A stretch of 64,000 bases of DNA from CBDFJH01 sp965198095 (lineage in GTDB: Bacteria > Latescibacterota > UBA2968 > GCA-2709665): positions 3,472,001 to 3,536,000 of the forward strand of contig OZ240239.1 in NCBI GenBank assembly GCA_965198095.1, in the 5' to 3' direction. Position numbers and translations under genes: made by a program. Under the pieces are notes generated by a model that saw only the letters and a program-made list of their open reading frames with translations, did not search any database and was not told the origin of the DNA. This document shows positions 36,406 to 45,362 of this stretch, piece by piece. The number at the start of each line of letters is the position of its first letter. The stretch's first letter is position 1.

Positions 36406-37140
36406 TCAAGCCGCCGCGAACAACGACCCCCGCCCGGGAACCGCGGGCGCACAGCCTGCGAGCTGCAGCGCGTCCCAGACAGTGACCTGATTCGCGGTCA
36501 GCACCGGCTTGCCCAAGCCGGCTTCCATGTCGTCCAACAAACGCCCCAACCTCTGACCGGTACAACCGATGAAAATGGCATCGGCCTCCGGCCTGTCGGC
36601 CCCTTCCGCAGCGAGCCGGATGCGCCCTTGCGGGACGATTGCGTGTCCGTCCGGGAGGTTCAGTGCGATGCTGTTCACGACTTCGAAGCCGTGTCCTTCG
36701 AGGAACGCGATGAACGCCGACTCCACGTCCGGCATGTAGGGTGACGCCAACGCCACGCGCTTGATGCCCAGAGACCGGAGCGCTTTCACCATCGCCGTGC
36801 TTGTCGTGGTGGCGGGAAGCCCTGTGGCCTGGGTGATGCGGCCACTGATCTCCTCGTCGTAGCCCACCCCTCGAATGAAACTGACCGTGGTGCAGAAGTA
36901 GGCAAAGCAATCGGGCGAGTAGCGCATCAAGCGCCGCGCGGCCTCCTCGATATCTCCGTTCTCCGCCAGCCAGACCGAAACATCGCGACTGGCCGTTTCG
37001 TTCGGCACCATCGTTCCTGCCGTAATCAGTCTTACGTTTACCGGCAAGAAGCATCCGAAGTCCTCGATCATACGCTGAACATCTGCATCCACCCACGCGT
37101 CGTTCGGATAAATCGCTCCGATTCGTGCGGAACCGCTCAC
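36406..37140 (-). CDS. Asp/Glu racemase superfamily, maleate isomerase/arylmalonate decarboxylase-like
   Basis: A 244-residue protein with the two active-site cysteines of this superfamily, Cys83 (AYFCTTVSF) and Cys193 (IFIGCTGQRLG). The sequence is closest to the maleate cis-trans isomerase and arylmalonate decarboxylase group rather than to amino acid racemases; with both cysteines present, isomerisation or racemisation is possible. Start is a GTG at 37140, 10 bp after the PabB-PabC stop. With DUF3830 downstream it may handle a dicarboxylic or malonate-type metabolite (inference). Confidence 0.78.
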   Translation of the reverse strand: MSGSARIGAIYPNDAWVDADVQRMIEDFGCFLPVNVRLITAGTMVPNETASRDVSVWLAENGDIEEAARRLMRYSPDCFAYFCTTVSFIRGVGYDEEISGRITQATGLPATTTSTAMVKALRSLGIKRVALASPYMPDVESAFIAFLEGHGFEVVNSIALNLPDGHAIVPQGRIRLAAEGADRPEADAIFIGCTGQRLGRLLDDMEAGLGKPVLTANQVTVWDALQLAGCAPAVPGRGSLFAAA

Positions 37141-37150
37141 GGTCAGACCC

Positions 37151-38914
37151 TCAACCTTCCGGGGTGACGAGATCCAGAGGGACCCACCCCTGAACCGAAT
37201 TGATCAGATAAAGTGCATCTGCGCGATACAAGTCGCCCACGCGGAGAACCTGCTCCTCGATCTTCCGGGTCTCGAGAAGCTCTGAGCGAAACGTTCCGGG
37301 CAGAACGCCGCAGCAAAGCGGCGGGGTCACCGCTCGCCCCTCGATCTCCGCCACGAGATTCCCGACGCAGCACTCCGTGACCTCGTCCCGCTCGTTGATC
37401 AGAATCACTTCATCACAATCCGGCCAATCGGAGCGCCGATCCTCATACATTCGCCTGTGCGTCGTCTTGTGAAACAGCAGCGCGTCGGTGCTGTCCACAG
37501 GTCGATATGAGATCGCCGCACGAAGCCGCCGGCTGCCCTTTCGTCCGACAAGCGTCTCACGGCTCACCTGAATCTCGCCGAAACGGCTCAGGGTGAGTCG
37601 AATCCGATAGCGCCCCTCCTTTAGGCCGCGCGCCTCCTGTCGCAGCACCTTTTCAACCTGCGCGGCGTCGCACCGAAACCCGAAGTACCGGGCGGAATCC
37701 CTCAGGCGCTTGAGGTGCCTGTCCCGCAGGAAATATCCTTCGCCCGTATCGAACCTCAGCGTTTCCAGAAGGTCGAACTCCGGTCTCCGAGCCGTCAAAA
37801 AACTGGCCTTTAACTGACACTCCTCATACTCGTGATCCGGCCTGGAGTCGTGTGTGACCCCGCAACCCACACCGAACTCCGCCAGCCCACGGTCCCTATC
37901 GATCCAGACCGTCCGGATTGCAACGCTGAATCGGACGTCGGGTCCAGGCGAAATGAACCCGATACATCCCGTATAAATCTCCCTCGGCCGGTCTTCCAAC
38001 TCTGAGATAATCTCCATCGTCCTCACCTTGGGAGCGCCGGTGACCGAACCGCACGGAAACAAGGACTTCAGAGCTTCCACGAGACCGGTCCTGGCCTTCA
38101 ATCGGGCGTCCACGGTCGAGGTCATCTGCAGCACCGTCTCGTATTGCTCCACATCCCAGAGATTCCGAACGGTCACGCTGCCGACGTCGGAGACGCGCCC
38201 CAGGTCATTCCGCACGAGATCGACGATCATCACGTTCTCGGCACGATCCTTCGGCGACTTCTGAAGCAGGTTACGTTGCGCGTCATCCTCTTCTGTCCAA
38301 CGTCCTCTTCGCCCCGTCCCCTTCATAGGACGCGCGGAGAGCCTGTCTCCCCGTAAGGTAAAGAACTGCTCTGGCGATGCAGATAGGATCTGGAATCGGC
38401 CCGTGTCCAGGTAAGCGCCGTAAGAAGGTCTGAGCGCGCCGCAGAGGTCCTGGTGGAGTCTGTAAGCATCCCCATCGAATTCCGCGTGCATCCGGAAAGT
38501 GAAGTTGACCTGGTAGGTATCTCCCGCGGCGATGTAGGCCCGGACACGTTGAACGCAATCATCGAACGCAGAGCGAGTGATGGAGGGCTGCCAGCCTGCG
38601 AGCGACCAAGAAGAACGTCCACGTACCGCTTCCGGGGCGTAGTCCGGGCGGTCCCCGAACAGGGAAAACCAAACGAGCGGCAGCACGCCGTCCCGGCGGG
38701 TCATCAGCACGGGGTCGAGGCCCGAGGCCGCTTCGTAAGACAGAAATCCGGCCGCGTGGCGTCCCCGTTCCACTTCTCGCGCCACCTCCTTTAAGACCGG
38801 GACCACATCCTCAGGCCTGTGCGCTGTCAACGTTCCCTTGTATCCGGAGAAGGCAAAGGAATCCGTGTCCCTTTCCGTCGAATAGGACTCAAGGAGAACG
38901 GTCGGCGTCTTCAC
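37151..38914 (-). CDS. pabBC: Fused aminodeoxychorismate synthase component I / 4-amino-4-deoxychorismate lyase
   Basis: A 587-residue fusion. Residues 1 to about 375 are PabB: AGDTYQVNFTFR, PEQFFTLRGDRLSARPMKGTGRRG with catalytic Lys198, then LVRNDLGRVSDVGSV and FPCGSVTGAPKVRTMEII. The C-terminal part is a PabC-like PLP fold (YFLRDRHLKRLRDSA; PLP Lys in LLFHKTTHRRMYED). It makes p-aminobenzoate for folate from chorismate; the glutaminase PabA is not here. Start is a GTG at 38914 with AGGACC upstream. Such PabB-PabC fusions are known in several phyla. It is first in a three-gene run with the racemase-like and DUF3830 genes, a pairing with no obvious pathway logic. Confidence 0.88.
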   Translation of the reverse strand: MKTPTVLLESYSTERDTDSFAFSGYKGTLTAHRPEDVVPVLKEVAREVERGRHAAGFLSYEAASGLDPVLMTRRDGVLPLVWFSLFGDRPDYAPEAVRGRSSWSLAGWQPSITRSAFDDCVQRVRAYIAAGDTYQVNFTFRMHAEFDGDAYRLHQDLCGALRPSYGAYLDTGRFQILSASPEQFFTLRGDRLSARPMKGTGRRGRWTEEDDAQRNLLQKSPKDRAENVMIVDLVRNDLGRVSDVGSVTVRNLWDVEQYETVLQMTSTVDARLKARTGLVEALKSLFPCGSVTGAPKVRTMEIISELEDRPREIYTGCIGFISPGPDVRFSVAIRTVWIDRDRGLAEFGVGCGVTHDSRPDHEYEECQLKASFLTARRPEFDLLETLRFDTGEGYFLRDRHLKRLRDSARYFGFRCDAAQVEKVLRQEARGLKEGRYRIRLTLSRFGEIQVSRETLVGRKGSRRLRAAISYRPVDSTDALLFHKTTHRRMYEDRRSDWPDCDEVILINERDEVTECCVGNLVAEIEGRAVTPPLCCGVLPGTFRSELLETRKIEEQVLRVGDLYRADALYLINSVQGWVPLDLVTPEG

Positions 38915-39078
38915 GGTCCTGGTCCCTTTTCCTGTTGCTGACGTCTCCAATTTCCATACGCGTCTACATCCACCCCTCAGGTCTTGGAACGAACCTCTTT
39001 GCACGTCGGTCGGGTCGTCTCTCTCCGTCCTGTGCGTCTTCGAAACCCGAGGCTACCGGTTCCGCGATCCCCCGTCCG

Positions 39079-40164
39079 TCAGACAGTCAGCTTGGGCTGT
39101 CGAGGCGGCTTATTTCGCTGGAGTTGCAAGCGACAATCCTGCAGGGGCAGCGCCACTCTCGCCCCCCCGCGCCGGTGGGATTCAACAAACGCGAAGATCA
39201 TCTCCGTGCTGGCCCGTGCCACACGTACGCCTCCCCGTGTCGGGCCACCCGTATCGAGGGCGCGAACCAGGTCTTCGACAAGCCTCAACGTGGAGCTGGC
39301 CCTTTCAAAGTCGGGAAAGCGGTCTTCTCGCATTCCCCGCCTTCCCTGGGGATCGATGACGACCTTTCGCCTGAACAGCCAATTCAGACCGTCATTATAA
39401 GCAGTAATGCTGCCGCCTTCGCAAACGGCTTCGTATTCGTGGCCGCGTCCGCTCAAGAGGGCGTAGGCCATCACGCCGTTCTGAAACTGAATGATGCCTT
39501 CTGCGCTGGGATCTTCGCGCAAAATCTCTCCGTCGAGCGCCGCGTTGCCGTCGGGCAGATGGGCCTGAACCCAGGCCACGGGGTGATCGTTGTTGAGCCG
39601 CAGCAGGAGGTCGAACGTGTGACTCGCCGAATTGAAGAGCGTTCCGTTGTTGTAGACGATGAGGCTCTTGAGATCTCCCAGCTCCCCGCTGTCGATCACG
39701 TCCTTCATCGTATCGTATCCCGTGTTCCATCTCCGGTTCGTCCCCAGGTTGAACGCAACGCCGTGCCGTTCCACGGCCTCGACCATGCGATCGCACTCCG
39801 CCAACGAAGCGGCCATGGCCTTTTCCGCGTAGATGGCCTTCACGCCGTTCTCCACGGCGTGGACAACGATCTCGGCCCGCTGCTCCGGCTGGGTGGCCAC
39901 GCTAAGGAGATCGGGACACTCCTTCTCAATCATCTCTCTGTAATCGGAGTAGTGGCGCTCTTTCGGTACATCATACCGCTCGCCGAAGGCCGCCATCATC
40001 TCCAGCCTGACATCAGAGCAGGCAACCAGGTCTGTCCGGTCACACGCAGCGTACCCCGCCGCGTGTGAGTACGGGGGAACGATTCTGGGCGATCCGACGA
40101 CTTCGTTGTCGATGAAGGCGCCCATCCGGCTGCAACCCACAACCGCGGCCCTGTAGGTTTTCAT
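39079..40164 (-). CDS. Gfo/Idh/MocA family oxidoreductase (EKA variant)
   Basis: A 361-residue dehydrogenase with the Rossmann loop AAVVGCSRMG (6-15) and AEKAMA (113-118), so the usual E-K-P motif is E-K-A; the catalytic Lys is kept. FNLGTNRRWNTGYD and SHTFDLLLRLNND are typical of sugar-acting members. It diverges from the isomerase gene at 40297 across a 132-bp gap. The two may act on one sugar. Substrate unknown. Confidence 0.82.
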   Translation of the reverse strand: MKTYRAAVVGCSRMGAFIDNEVVGSPRIVPPYSHAAGYAACDRTDLVACSDVRLEMMAAFGERYDVPKERHYSDYREMIEKECPDLLSVATQPEQRAEIVVHAVENGVKAIYAEKAMAASLAECDRMVEAVERHGVAFNLGTNRRWNTGYDTMKDVIDSGELGDLKSLIVYNNGTLFNSASHTFDLLLRLNNDHPVAWVQAHLPDGNAALDGEILREDPSAEGIIQFQNGVMAYALLSGRGHEYEAVCEGGSITAYNDGLNWLFRRKVVIDPQGRRGMREDRFPDFERASSTLRLVEDLVRALDTGGPTRGGVRVARASTEMIFAFVESHRRGGARVALPLQDCRLQLQRNKPPRQPKLTV

Positions 40165-40212
40165 GGCTCGGCTCTGCCTTCAGGTGGAGAATTCTGTTTC
40201 AAATTACAAGGC

Positions 40213-40241
40213 TTGCATCCTTGTCGGCAGCCCATTATCTT
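40213..40241 (+). promoter_or_regulatory. Putative promoter for the isomerase gene at 40297
   Basis: TTGCAT (40213-40218), 17 bases, TATCTT (40236-40241). A transcript would start near 40248, which supports a downstream start codon for the gene. Confidence 0.5.
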
Positions 40242-40296
40242 CCTTGGCGCATTTTCAGACCGATGGCACTTGAAGACAAAGACAACGAGGTGGCTC

Positions 40297-41076
40297 GTGC
40301 TGATCCTCTCCTGTTGTATCTGGTCTCTCCCCGGCTCGACCGATCAGATCCTTGACCAGATTGCCGCAGCCGGATTCGACCTGATCGATGTCAAACCCGA
40401 CACGTTGTCCTCCGAGGGCTCGAGGAGGAGGGCCGCGAGACTCGGACTGCGGGTCTCCAGCGTTGGGGCATCCTTCGGAATCCCGGAGGGCGCGGCGCTT
40501 GACAGTCCCGAACCCGGCGAAAACGCGGAGGCAATGCGCCACATGCGGGAAGGTCTCAGCACGTCCAAGGATCTGGGCGCCGCGGTGGTTTACCTGCTGC
40601 CCGGCACCCGGGATGACTCGGCATCGCTGTCGCGCTACGCGCGCTCCGTCGAATCGCTGGCAGAAACGGCCGCTTCATTCGGTCTCAAGCTCTGCATCGA
40701 ACACTTTCCGGATACCGCCCTCTGCACCGCTTCGGGCACGCTTGAATTCATCCACGGGATCGCGCACCCCAACCTCTACCTTCTGTTCGACATCGGTCAT
40801 ATACAGATTTCGGGTGAAGACCCGGCAGAGACGATCAGACAGGCCGGCGACCGCCTCGGATACGTGCATTTGGACGACAACGACGGAAAGGGCGACCTTC
40901 ACCTGGCGCTGACGGAAGGGATCCTTACCGAGGAAGTGCTCGATCGAACCTTTGACGCCCTGGACGAAATCGGCTACACCGAACCGGTCAGCATCGAATT
41001 GAATCCGAACCTTCCCGAACCGGCCGAATCGGTAAAGAGAAGTAAACGCCTCGTGGAACGGATCGCAGGCCTCTGA
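40297..41076 (+). CDS. Sugar phosphate isomerase/epimerase (TIM barrel)
   Basis: A 259-residue xylose-isomerase-like barrel with the first strand LILSCCIWSLPG, LKLCIEHFP (metal Glu), LLFDIGHIQI (Asp/His), YVHLDDNDG (His/Asp) and VSIELNP (Glu). The GTG at 40297 is chosen because GAGG lies seven bases upstream, the first barrel strand begins right after it, and the promoter at 40213-40241 precedes it; a TTG at 40270 is an alternative. It diverges from a Gfo/Idh/MocA gene, a common pair in rare-sugar or inositol use. It converges on the redoxin gene with a 3-bp gap. Confidence 0.8.
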   Translation: MLILSCCIWSLPGSTDQILDQIAAAGFDLIDVKPDTLSSEGSRRRAARLGLRVSSVGASFGIPEGAALDSPEPGENAEAMRHMREGLSTSKDLGAAVVYLLPGTRDDSASLSRYARSVESLAETAASFGLKLCIEHFPDTALCTASGTLEFIHGIAHPNLYLLFDIGHIQISGEDPAETIRQAGDRLGYVHLDDNDGKGDLHLALTEGILTEEVLDRTFDALDEIGYTEPVSIELNPNLPEPAESVKRSKRLVERIAGL

Positions 41077-41079
41077 TCC

Positions 41080-41661
41080 CTAGACCAGGTCGCAGGCTTC
41101 TGCCGGCATCCAGTGGCCGTCCCGGCCCTCCCACTTCACGTTGCATCCGAGTGGATTCGTGAGGGGCGTGCTGGCGGGCTGACCCTGCAACTGTTCGTTC
41201 AGCGCATTTTCGAGATCGTTGACCGTCATTTTGGACGTCTCCCGCGGATTGTCGACCGCGCGTCCCGTATAGACGAGCCTCCGGTCTCCGTCGAACAGAT
41301 AGAAGTGGGGGGTCCTGAGCGCGCCGTAAGCCCGGGCCACGTCCTGCGATTTGTCGCGGAGGTAGATCCAGGGAAACGCGTGGGTCTCCATCCGCTCGAC
41401 CATGTGCGCGAAGCTGTCATCCGGATAGGTCGTCTCGCTGTTCGAGTTGATGCCGACAAACCTGACGCCTTCGCCGGCGAATCTCTCCGCAGTCTGCCGA
41501 GTCACCTCGTCCGATCCGGTGACGTAGGGACAGTGGTTGCACGTGAAGAAAATGACGAGGATATCGGCCTGGGCGAAATCGGAAAGTGTGTACGTCTTGC
41601 CGTCGGTTGCCGGAAGCTCGAAATCAGGCGCGGTTTCGCCGATCTGCAGCGTGAAGGCCAC
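41080..41661 (-). CDS. Thioredoxin-fold redoxin (AhpC/TSA-like)
   Basis: A 193-residue redoxin: APDFELPATDGKTYTLSDFA and the redox motif C-N-H-C at 41-44 (IFFTCNHCPYV), then FPWIYLRDKSQDVARAYGALRTPHFYLFD. The family is often annotated as thioredoxin-family protein with a resolving cysteine next to the peroxidatic position; it should reduce peroxides or disulfides. The GTG start at 41661 has a strong AGGAGG 6 bases upstream. It diverges from the zinc alcohol dehydrogenase with a 55-bp gap. No signal peptide, so cytoplasmic. Confidence 0.85.
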   Translation of the reverse strand: MAFTLQIGETAPDFELPATDGKTYTLSDFAQADILVIFFTCNHCPYVTGSDEVTRQTAERFAGEGVRFVGINSNSETTYPDDSFAHMVERMETHAFPWIYLRDKSQDVARAYGALRTPHFYLFDGDRRLVYTGRAVDNPRETSKMTVNDLENALNEQLQGQPASTPLTNPLGCNVKWEGRDGHWMPAEACDLV

Positions 41662-41716
41662 GTGACACCTCCTTGCTCGAGGTAAGATCGTATGAATCTC
41701 CGAAGCGGAGCATAAC

Positions 41717-42865
41717 GTGCCCGATGTGAAAGTCGCGACGTTCGAAGGTCCCGGCGCCGAACCGAAGATCCGGACCGTGCCCCGGCCCGATGTCCCCAAC
41801 CGGGCAGCCCTCATCCAGATCGGCGCGTGTGGTGTATGCGGCACCGACCTTCACATACTGAAAGGACATTGGCCCAGACCGTTGCCGTGGCCGTTTACCC
41901 TTGGACACGAACTTGCCGGAATCATCGTGGAAAAGGGGCAGGCGCTGGAAGCAGACTTCATGGGCCAAGCCTTGACCCTGGGCTGTAAGGTCATGCTGCC
42001 GCCCTTGATGCCGTGTGGGGTTTGTTACTATTGCCTCCACTACCCCCTGAACGCCAACAAGTGTCTCAACCCCACCTACTACGGCCGCACCCTTCCGTTC
42101 GAGAAACCCCCGCATCTCTGGGGGGGATGGGCAGAAATGGTTTACGTCGACCTGGACATGCTGCCGGCGACCAAGATCTACCGCCTGCCGGATGACATGT
42201 CGCTGATGCTGGGGTCGCTCTCAGAGCCGCTGACCTCCTGCATCCGAGGCATCCATCGGGCCGTCTCCGTGGGAGGCTTCAAGAACGGAGACACCGTCGT
42301 AATCCAGGGGTCGGGGCCGATCGGAGTTCTGGCCACCGTCGCCGCCCGGGAGATGGGTGCCGGAATGGTTGTGGTCGTAGGCGCTCCCGAAGAACCCAGG
42401 CTGGCCCTTTGTCGCGAATTTGGGGTGGACGCCACCGTTTCCATCGATGCCCACAAGACCCCGCAGGCGCGCATAGACGCCGTCCGAGAGATCGTCGGCA
42501 GGTTCGGAGCCGATCTCGTCGTGGAATGTACGGGACACCCGGCTTCGGGTCCCGAGGGAATAGAGATGCTTCGGGATGGGGGAACGTACGTCGAAATGGG
42601 TCAGTTCACGGACGCCGGATCCGTCGAAACGAACTGGCACCGAATCTGCACGAAAGACATCAACCTTCTGGGCAGCTGGGCGTTCACGGCCAACGACATC
42701 CCGACGGCCATCCGTATGTTGGACCGCGCCCGGGACCGTTATCCGTGGCACTTGATGCAAACCCCATTTCCGTTTACCGAGGCCGGAACCGCCGACGCCA
42801 TAAAGAGCGCGATGGCCATGCGCTGCGTCAAGGCCACGATCATACCGAATGATGAGATCGGCTGA
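41717..42865 (+). CDS. Zinc-dependent alcohol/polyol dehydrogenase (MDR)
   Basis: A 382-residue zinc MDR. Catalytic zinc ligands Cys41 (GVCGTD) and His64-Glu65 (LGHELAG), structural zinc cysteines Cys100, Cys103, Cys106 and Cys116, and the NAD loop IQGSGPIGVLA are present. The GTG start follows GCGGAG by about 8 bases. The NPTYYGRTLPF and GGWAEMVYV segments match threonine- or L-sorbitol-type dehydrogenases of unknown specificity. It would oxidise a secondary alcohol of a sugar, polyol or hydroxyamino acid. The 178-bp gap to the convergent PhyH gene shows nothing recognisable. Confidence 0.87.
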   Translation: MPDVKVATFEGPGAEPKIRTVPRPDVPNRAALIQIGACGVCGTDLHILKGHWPRPLPWPFTLGHELAGIIVEKGQALEADFMGQALTLGCKVMLPPLMPCGVCYYCLHYPLNANKCLNPTYYGRTLPFEKPPHLWGGWAEMVYVDLDMLPATKIYRLPDDMSLMLGSLSEPLTSCIRGIHRAVSVGGFKNGDTVVIQGSGPIGVLATVAAREMGAGMVVVVGAPEEPRLALCREFGVDATVSIDAHKTPQARIDAVREIVGRFGADLVVECTGHPASGPEGIEMLRDGGTYVEMGQFTDAGSVETNWHRICTKDINLLGSWAFTANDIPTAIRMLDRARDRYPWHLMQTPFPFTEAGTADAIKSAMAMRCVKATIIPNDEIG

Positions 42866-43043
42866 TCGCCCGTTTCTCACCTGTCTCCGGCCAGACCTCT
42901 TTCGGCCTTTGGCAGATGACGTGACAAGCAGGGGCATTCAGGTCCAATCTCTTCCGGCCTCCAAGGGTGTTCCGGGGATGGGAACGCGTGTCAACGGGAC
43001 CGTGCTCATCCAGGAAGCGGGCCCCGAAGCGCCGGCTGGGGAT

Positions 43044-43895
43044 TCACCGGGATCCCTTCGTCAGTTCGATCCAATCCCAATGATTCCTGATGACCTTTTC
43101 GGGATGCTTCCTGCTGCGGGCGATGAATCCCGGCGTGTGCGCCCGGCCGGTCGGTTGGGAAGGATCACTATAGCGCACGTCCAGGCTCCAGCGGATGCCA
43201 TCGGAGCGGTTCGCAAACGAACGGTGAATCGTTTTGTGCTGAAACAAAACGACGCCGCCTCTCCGGACTGGACAGGCGACCGCTTCACCTCCGGGTAAGT
43301 CTTCGTCACGGATCCCCTCCGTCTGTTCCTTGTGAACCTCGCCGTGAGGCTTCAATCCAGACTTGTGACTGCCCGTAATCACCTCCAAACAGCCATTCTC
43401 AACCGTGACATCCACGAGCGGGGTCCAGACATTCACCATGAACGTCCCCTCGGCCTCCGGCTTCAAGAATGTCAGATCTTGGTGCCAGGGCACCTTGGAC
43501 ATCTTTTCGCGTGGCATTTTCGCCTGGCAGTTCCACTGGGGATGCGCGAGGATCTCAGGCCCGATGACCGATTCCACGATATCCAGAATCCGTGGATGTG
43601 TAATGACTGCGAGCATGCCGGGCGATTTCAGGCTCTTGTACATCACGGCATCCCGGACGCTGGAGATGTCCTCCAGCGAATCAAAGATCTTGCCGAGGCG
43701 CCGTTCGAACGGCTCATCTTCGTAAAGATCATCCAGGCGCCCCGCCTCGAAAGCCTCCCGCGCCTTCTCGCCGATCCGTTCGCTGATGTCCCTGGCGAGG
43801 GGCTCAAGATCCTGCGGCGGGAAGACGCCTTCGATACGAAGGTGTCCCTTCTCCAGGTACTCCGAGCACTGCGCTGCGGTCAGACCTTTCGGCAC
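43044..43895 (-). CDS. Phytanoyl-CoA dioxygenase (PhyH) family protein, copy A
   Basis: A 283-residue Fe(II)/2-oxoglutarate oxygenase. The facial triad is His138-x-Asp140 (VPWHQDL) and His224 (QHKTIHRS); Arg235 (GIRWSLD) would bind 2-oxoglutarate. It is paralogous to the gene just upstream: the EILAHPQ, WHQDL, HK-x-x-HRS and RYSDPS blocks are shared. The start is a GTG at 43895, 4 bp after the upstream stop, so the two are coupled. PhyH enzymes hydroxylate small molecules, including CoA esters, osmolytes, phosphonates and natural products. It is last in the five-gene oxidative operon. Confidence 0.85.
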   Translation of the reverse strand: MPKGLTAAQCSEYLEKGHLRIEGVFPPQDLEPLARDISERIGEKAREAFEAGRLDDLYEDEPFERRLGKIFDSLEDISSVRDAVMYKSLKSPGMLAVITHPRILDIVESVIGPEILAHPQWNCQAKMPREKMSKVPWHQDLTFLKPEAEGTFMVNVWTPLVDVTVENGCLEVITGSHKSGLKPHGEVHKEQTEGIRDEDLPGGEAVACPVRRGGVVLFQHKTIHRSFANRSDGIRWSLDVRYSDPSQPTGRAHTPGFIARSRKHPEKVIRNHWDWIELTKGSR

Positions 43896-43899
43896 GTTT

Positions 43900-44754
43900 C
43901 TATCCAGTCTTCGAATCGAACAATGCCAACCAATCCAGATGGCTTTTCGCCACGGCGTCGGGATGTCTTCGACTGCGAGCGATGAATCCGGGAACGCCGT
44001 CACGTCCAGTGGGAAACGAAGGATCGCTGTAACGCAGATCCAGGCTCCAGCGGATATGGTCGGAGGTGTTGGGAAGAGAACGGTGGGCCGTCTTATGCTG
44101 AACCACGAGCAGACCCCCTTTTCGAATGGGGCAGGCTACGGGCGTGCCTTCGGGCAATCTTTCGTCCGGAATCCCGTGAAAATTTCCAGCAGGACCCATG
44201 TCGCCTTCGTGGGCTACGAGCCCAGTTTTGTGACTTCCGGGAATCACTTCCATACCGCCGTTTTCTGACGTGGCATCCACGAGCGGGATCCAAAAGTTGA
44301 CCATGAAGGTCTCCTCGGCGTCCGGCTGCAGGTAAGCGAGATCCTGGTGCCACGGCACCACCGCCGTGTCCTGACCGGGAAGTTTCGCCCGCAAGTTGAA
44401 TTGTGGATGCGCGAGGATCTCGGACCCGATCACAGATTCCACGATGTCCAGAATCGCCGGGTGCGTGATCACCTCGAACATACCCTGAGACTTCCTTTTG
44501 CCCCGCACGGTGCTCAAGATGTCCGACGGGTCTTCAACAGCCTCACAGATCCGGAGAAGCCGTCGCTCGAAAGGCTCCTGTTCGAAAAGCTGTCCGAGGC
44601 GCCCTTCTGAATACGCCCTTCGGGCCGCACGATCGATTTCTCGACTCAGATCATCGATGACAGGTTCGAGATCCTCCGGAGGAAACAGATCCTCCACGAC
44701 GAGATATCCCCGGTCCGTATAGAACGAAAGCTGTCCGGGATTCAGGCCTCCCAT
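43900..44754 (-). CDS. Phytanoyl-CoA dioxygenase (PhyH) family protein, copy B
   Basis: A 284-residue PhyH protein with His136-x-Asp138 (VPWHQDL), His224 (QHKTAHRS) and Arg235 (HIRWSLD). It closely parallels copy A over its whole length, so the pair arose by tandem duplication. It lies 112 bp after the flavin reductase gene and 4 bp before copy A. A pair with both iron sites intact may work on successive steps or related substrates, or form a heteromer (inference). Confidence 0.86.
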   Translation of the reverse strand: MGGLNPGQLSFYTDRGYLVVEDLFPPEDLEPVIDDLSREIDRAARRAYSEGRLGQLFEQEPFERRLLRICEAVEDPSDILSTVRGKRKSQGMFEVITHPAILDIVESVIGSEILAHPQFNLRAKLPGQDTAVVPWHQDLAYLQPDAEETFMVNFWIPLVDATSENGGMEVIPGSHKTGLVAHEGDMGPAGNFHGIPDERLPEGTPVACPIRKGGLLVVQHKTAHRSLPNTSDHIRWSLDLRYSDPSFPTGRDGVPGFIARSRRHPDAVAKSHLDWLALFDSKTG

Positions 44755-44866
44755 GCCTCTCCTTCAACGGGGCAAACCGCGGGCCATCAACTGCCTGTTT
44801 ACACGGATGGCCGCCCGCCGATCTGACCTGACCTCATACGCGAGCGACCACGGCTCGAAGGTCGGG

Positions 44867-45343
44867 CTAGGGACTCGCCAAGGCGGCGTAATGCCCTCGA
44901 TAGAAGATCAGCGGCCGGCCTTCACGCGTCCCACCCGTGACCGGTTCACCCAGAAACATGTCGTGATCGCCGCCCGAGACGACGTCAACGAGACGGCAGT
45001 CCAGGTAGGCCAATGCCTCTACCAGAATCGGCGCGCCCGTTTCTGCCCGAGTCAGCTCCAACCCTGAGAAGTCTTTCGGCCTCGGAGACGCGAACTGACG
45101 CGAGATCGATTCGTGTTCCGAAGTGAGAATGTTGATCGCGAAGCATCGGCTCTCTGTCAGGAATCTGTGAATCCGGTTTCCCAGACCGACGGCGACGAGC
45201 ATCAGCGGCGGATCGAGCGAGAGCGACAGGATCGAATTCGCCGTCATTCCCCACAGCTTGTCGCCCAGGCGGGTCGTGACAACCGTAACGCCTGTCGCGA
45301 AATGTCCCATAATCTGTCGCTGTAGCCCGGAATCCATCGGCAT
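44867..45343 (-). CDS. Flavin reductase-like (FMN-binding) domain protein
   Basis: A 158-residue flavin reductase with the hallmark MGHFATGVTVVTT (residues 11-23), GMTANSILSLSLDPPLMLVAV and FAINILTSEHESIS. It reduces FMN or FAD with NAD(P)H and hands the reduced flavin to a monooxygenase. The adjacent LLM-class enzyme (45363-46439, 19-bp gap) is the obvious partner, as in SsuE/SsuD-like two-component systems. The ATG at 45343 was chosen over a longer frame that overlaps the LLM gene. Confidence 0.87.
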   Translation of the reverse strand: MPMDSGLQRQIMGHFATGVTVVTTRLGDKLWGMTANSILSLSLDPPLMLVAVGLGNRIHRFLTESRCFAINILTSEHESISRQFASPRPKDFSGLELTRAETGAPILVEALAYLDCRLVDVVSGGDHDMFLGEPVTGGTREGRPLIFYRGHYAALASP

Positions 45344-45362
45344 TTCGATATCCCACGTCTCT

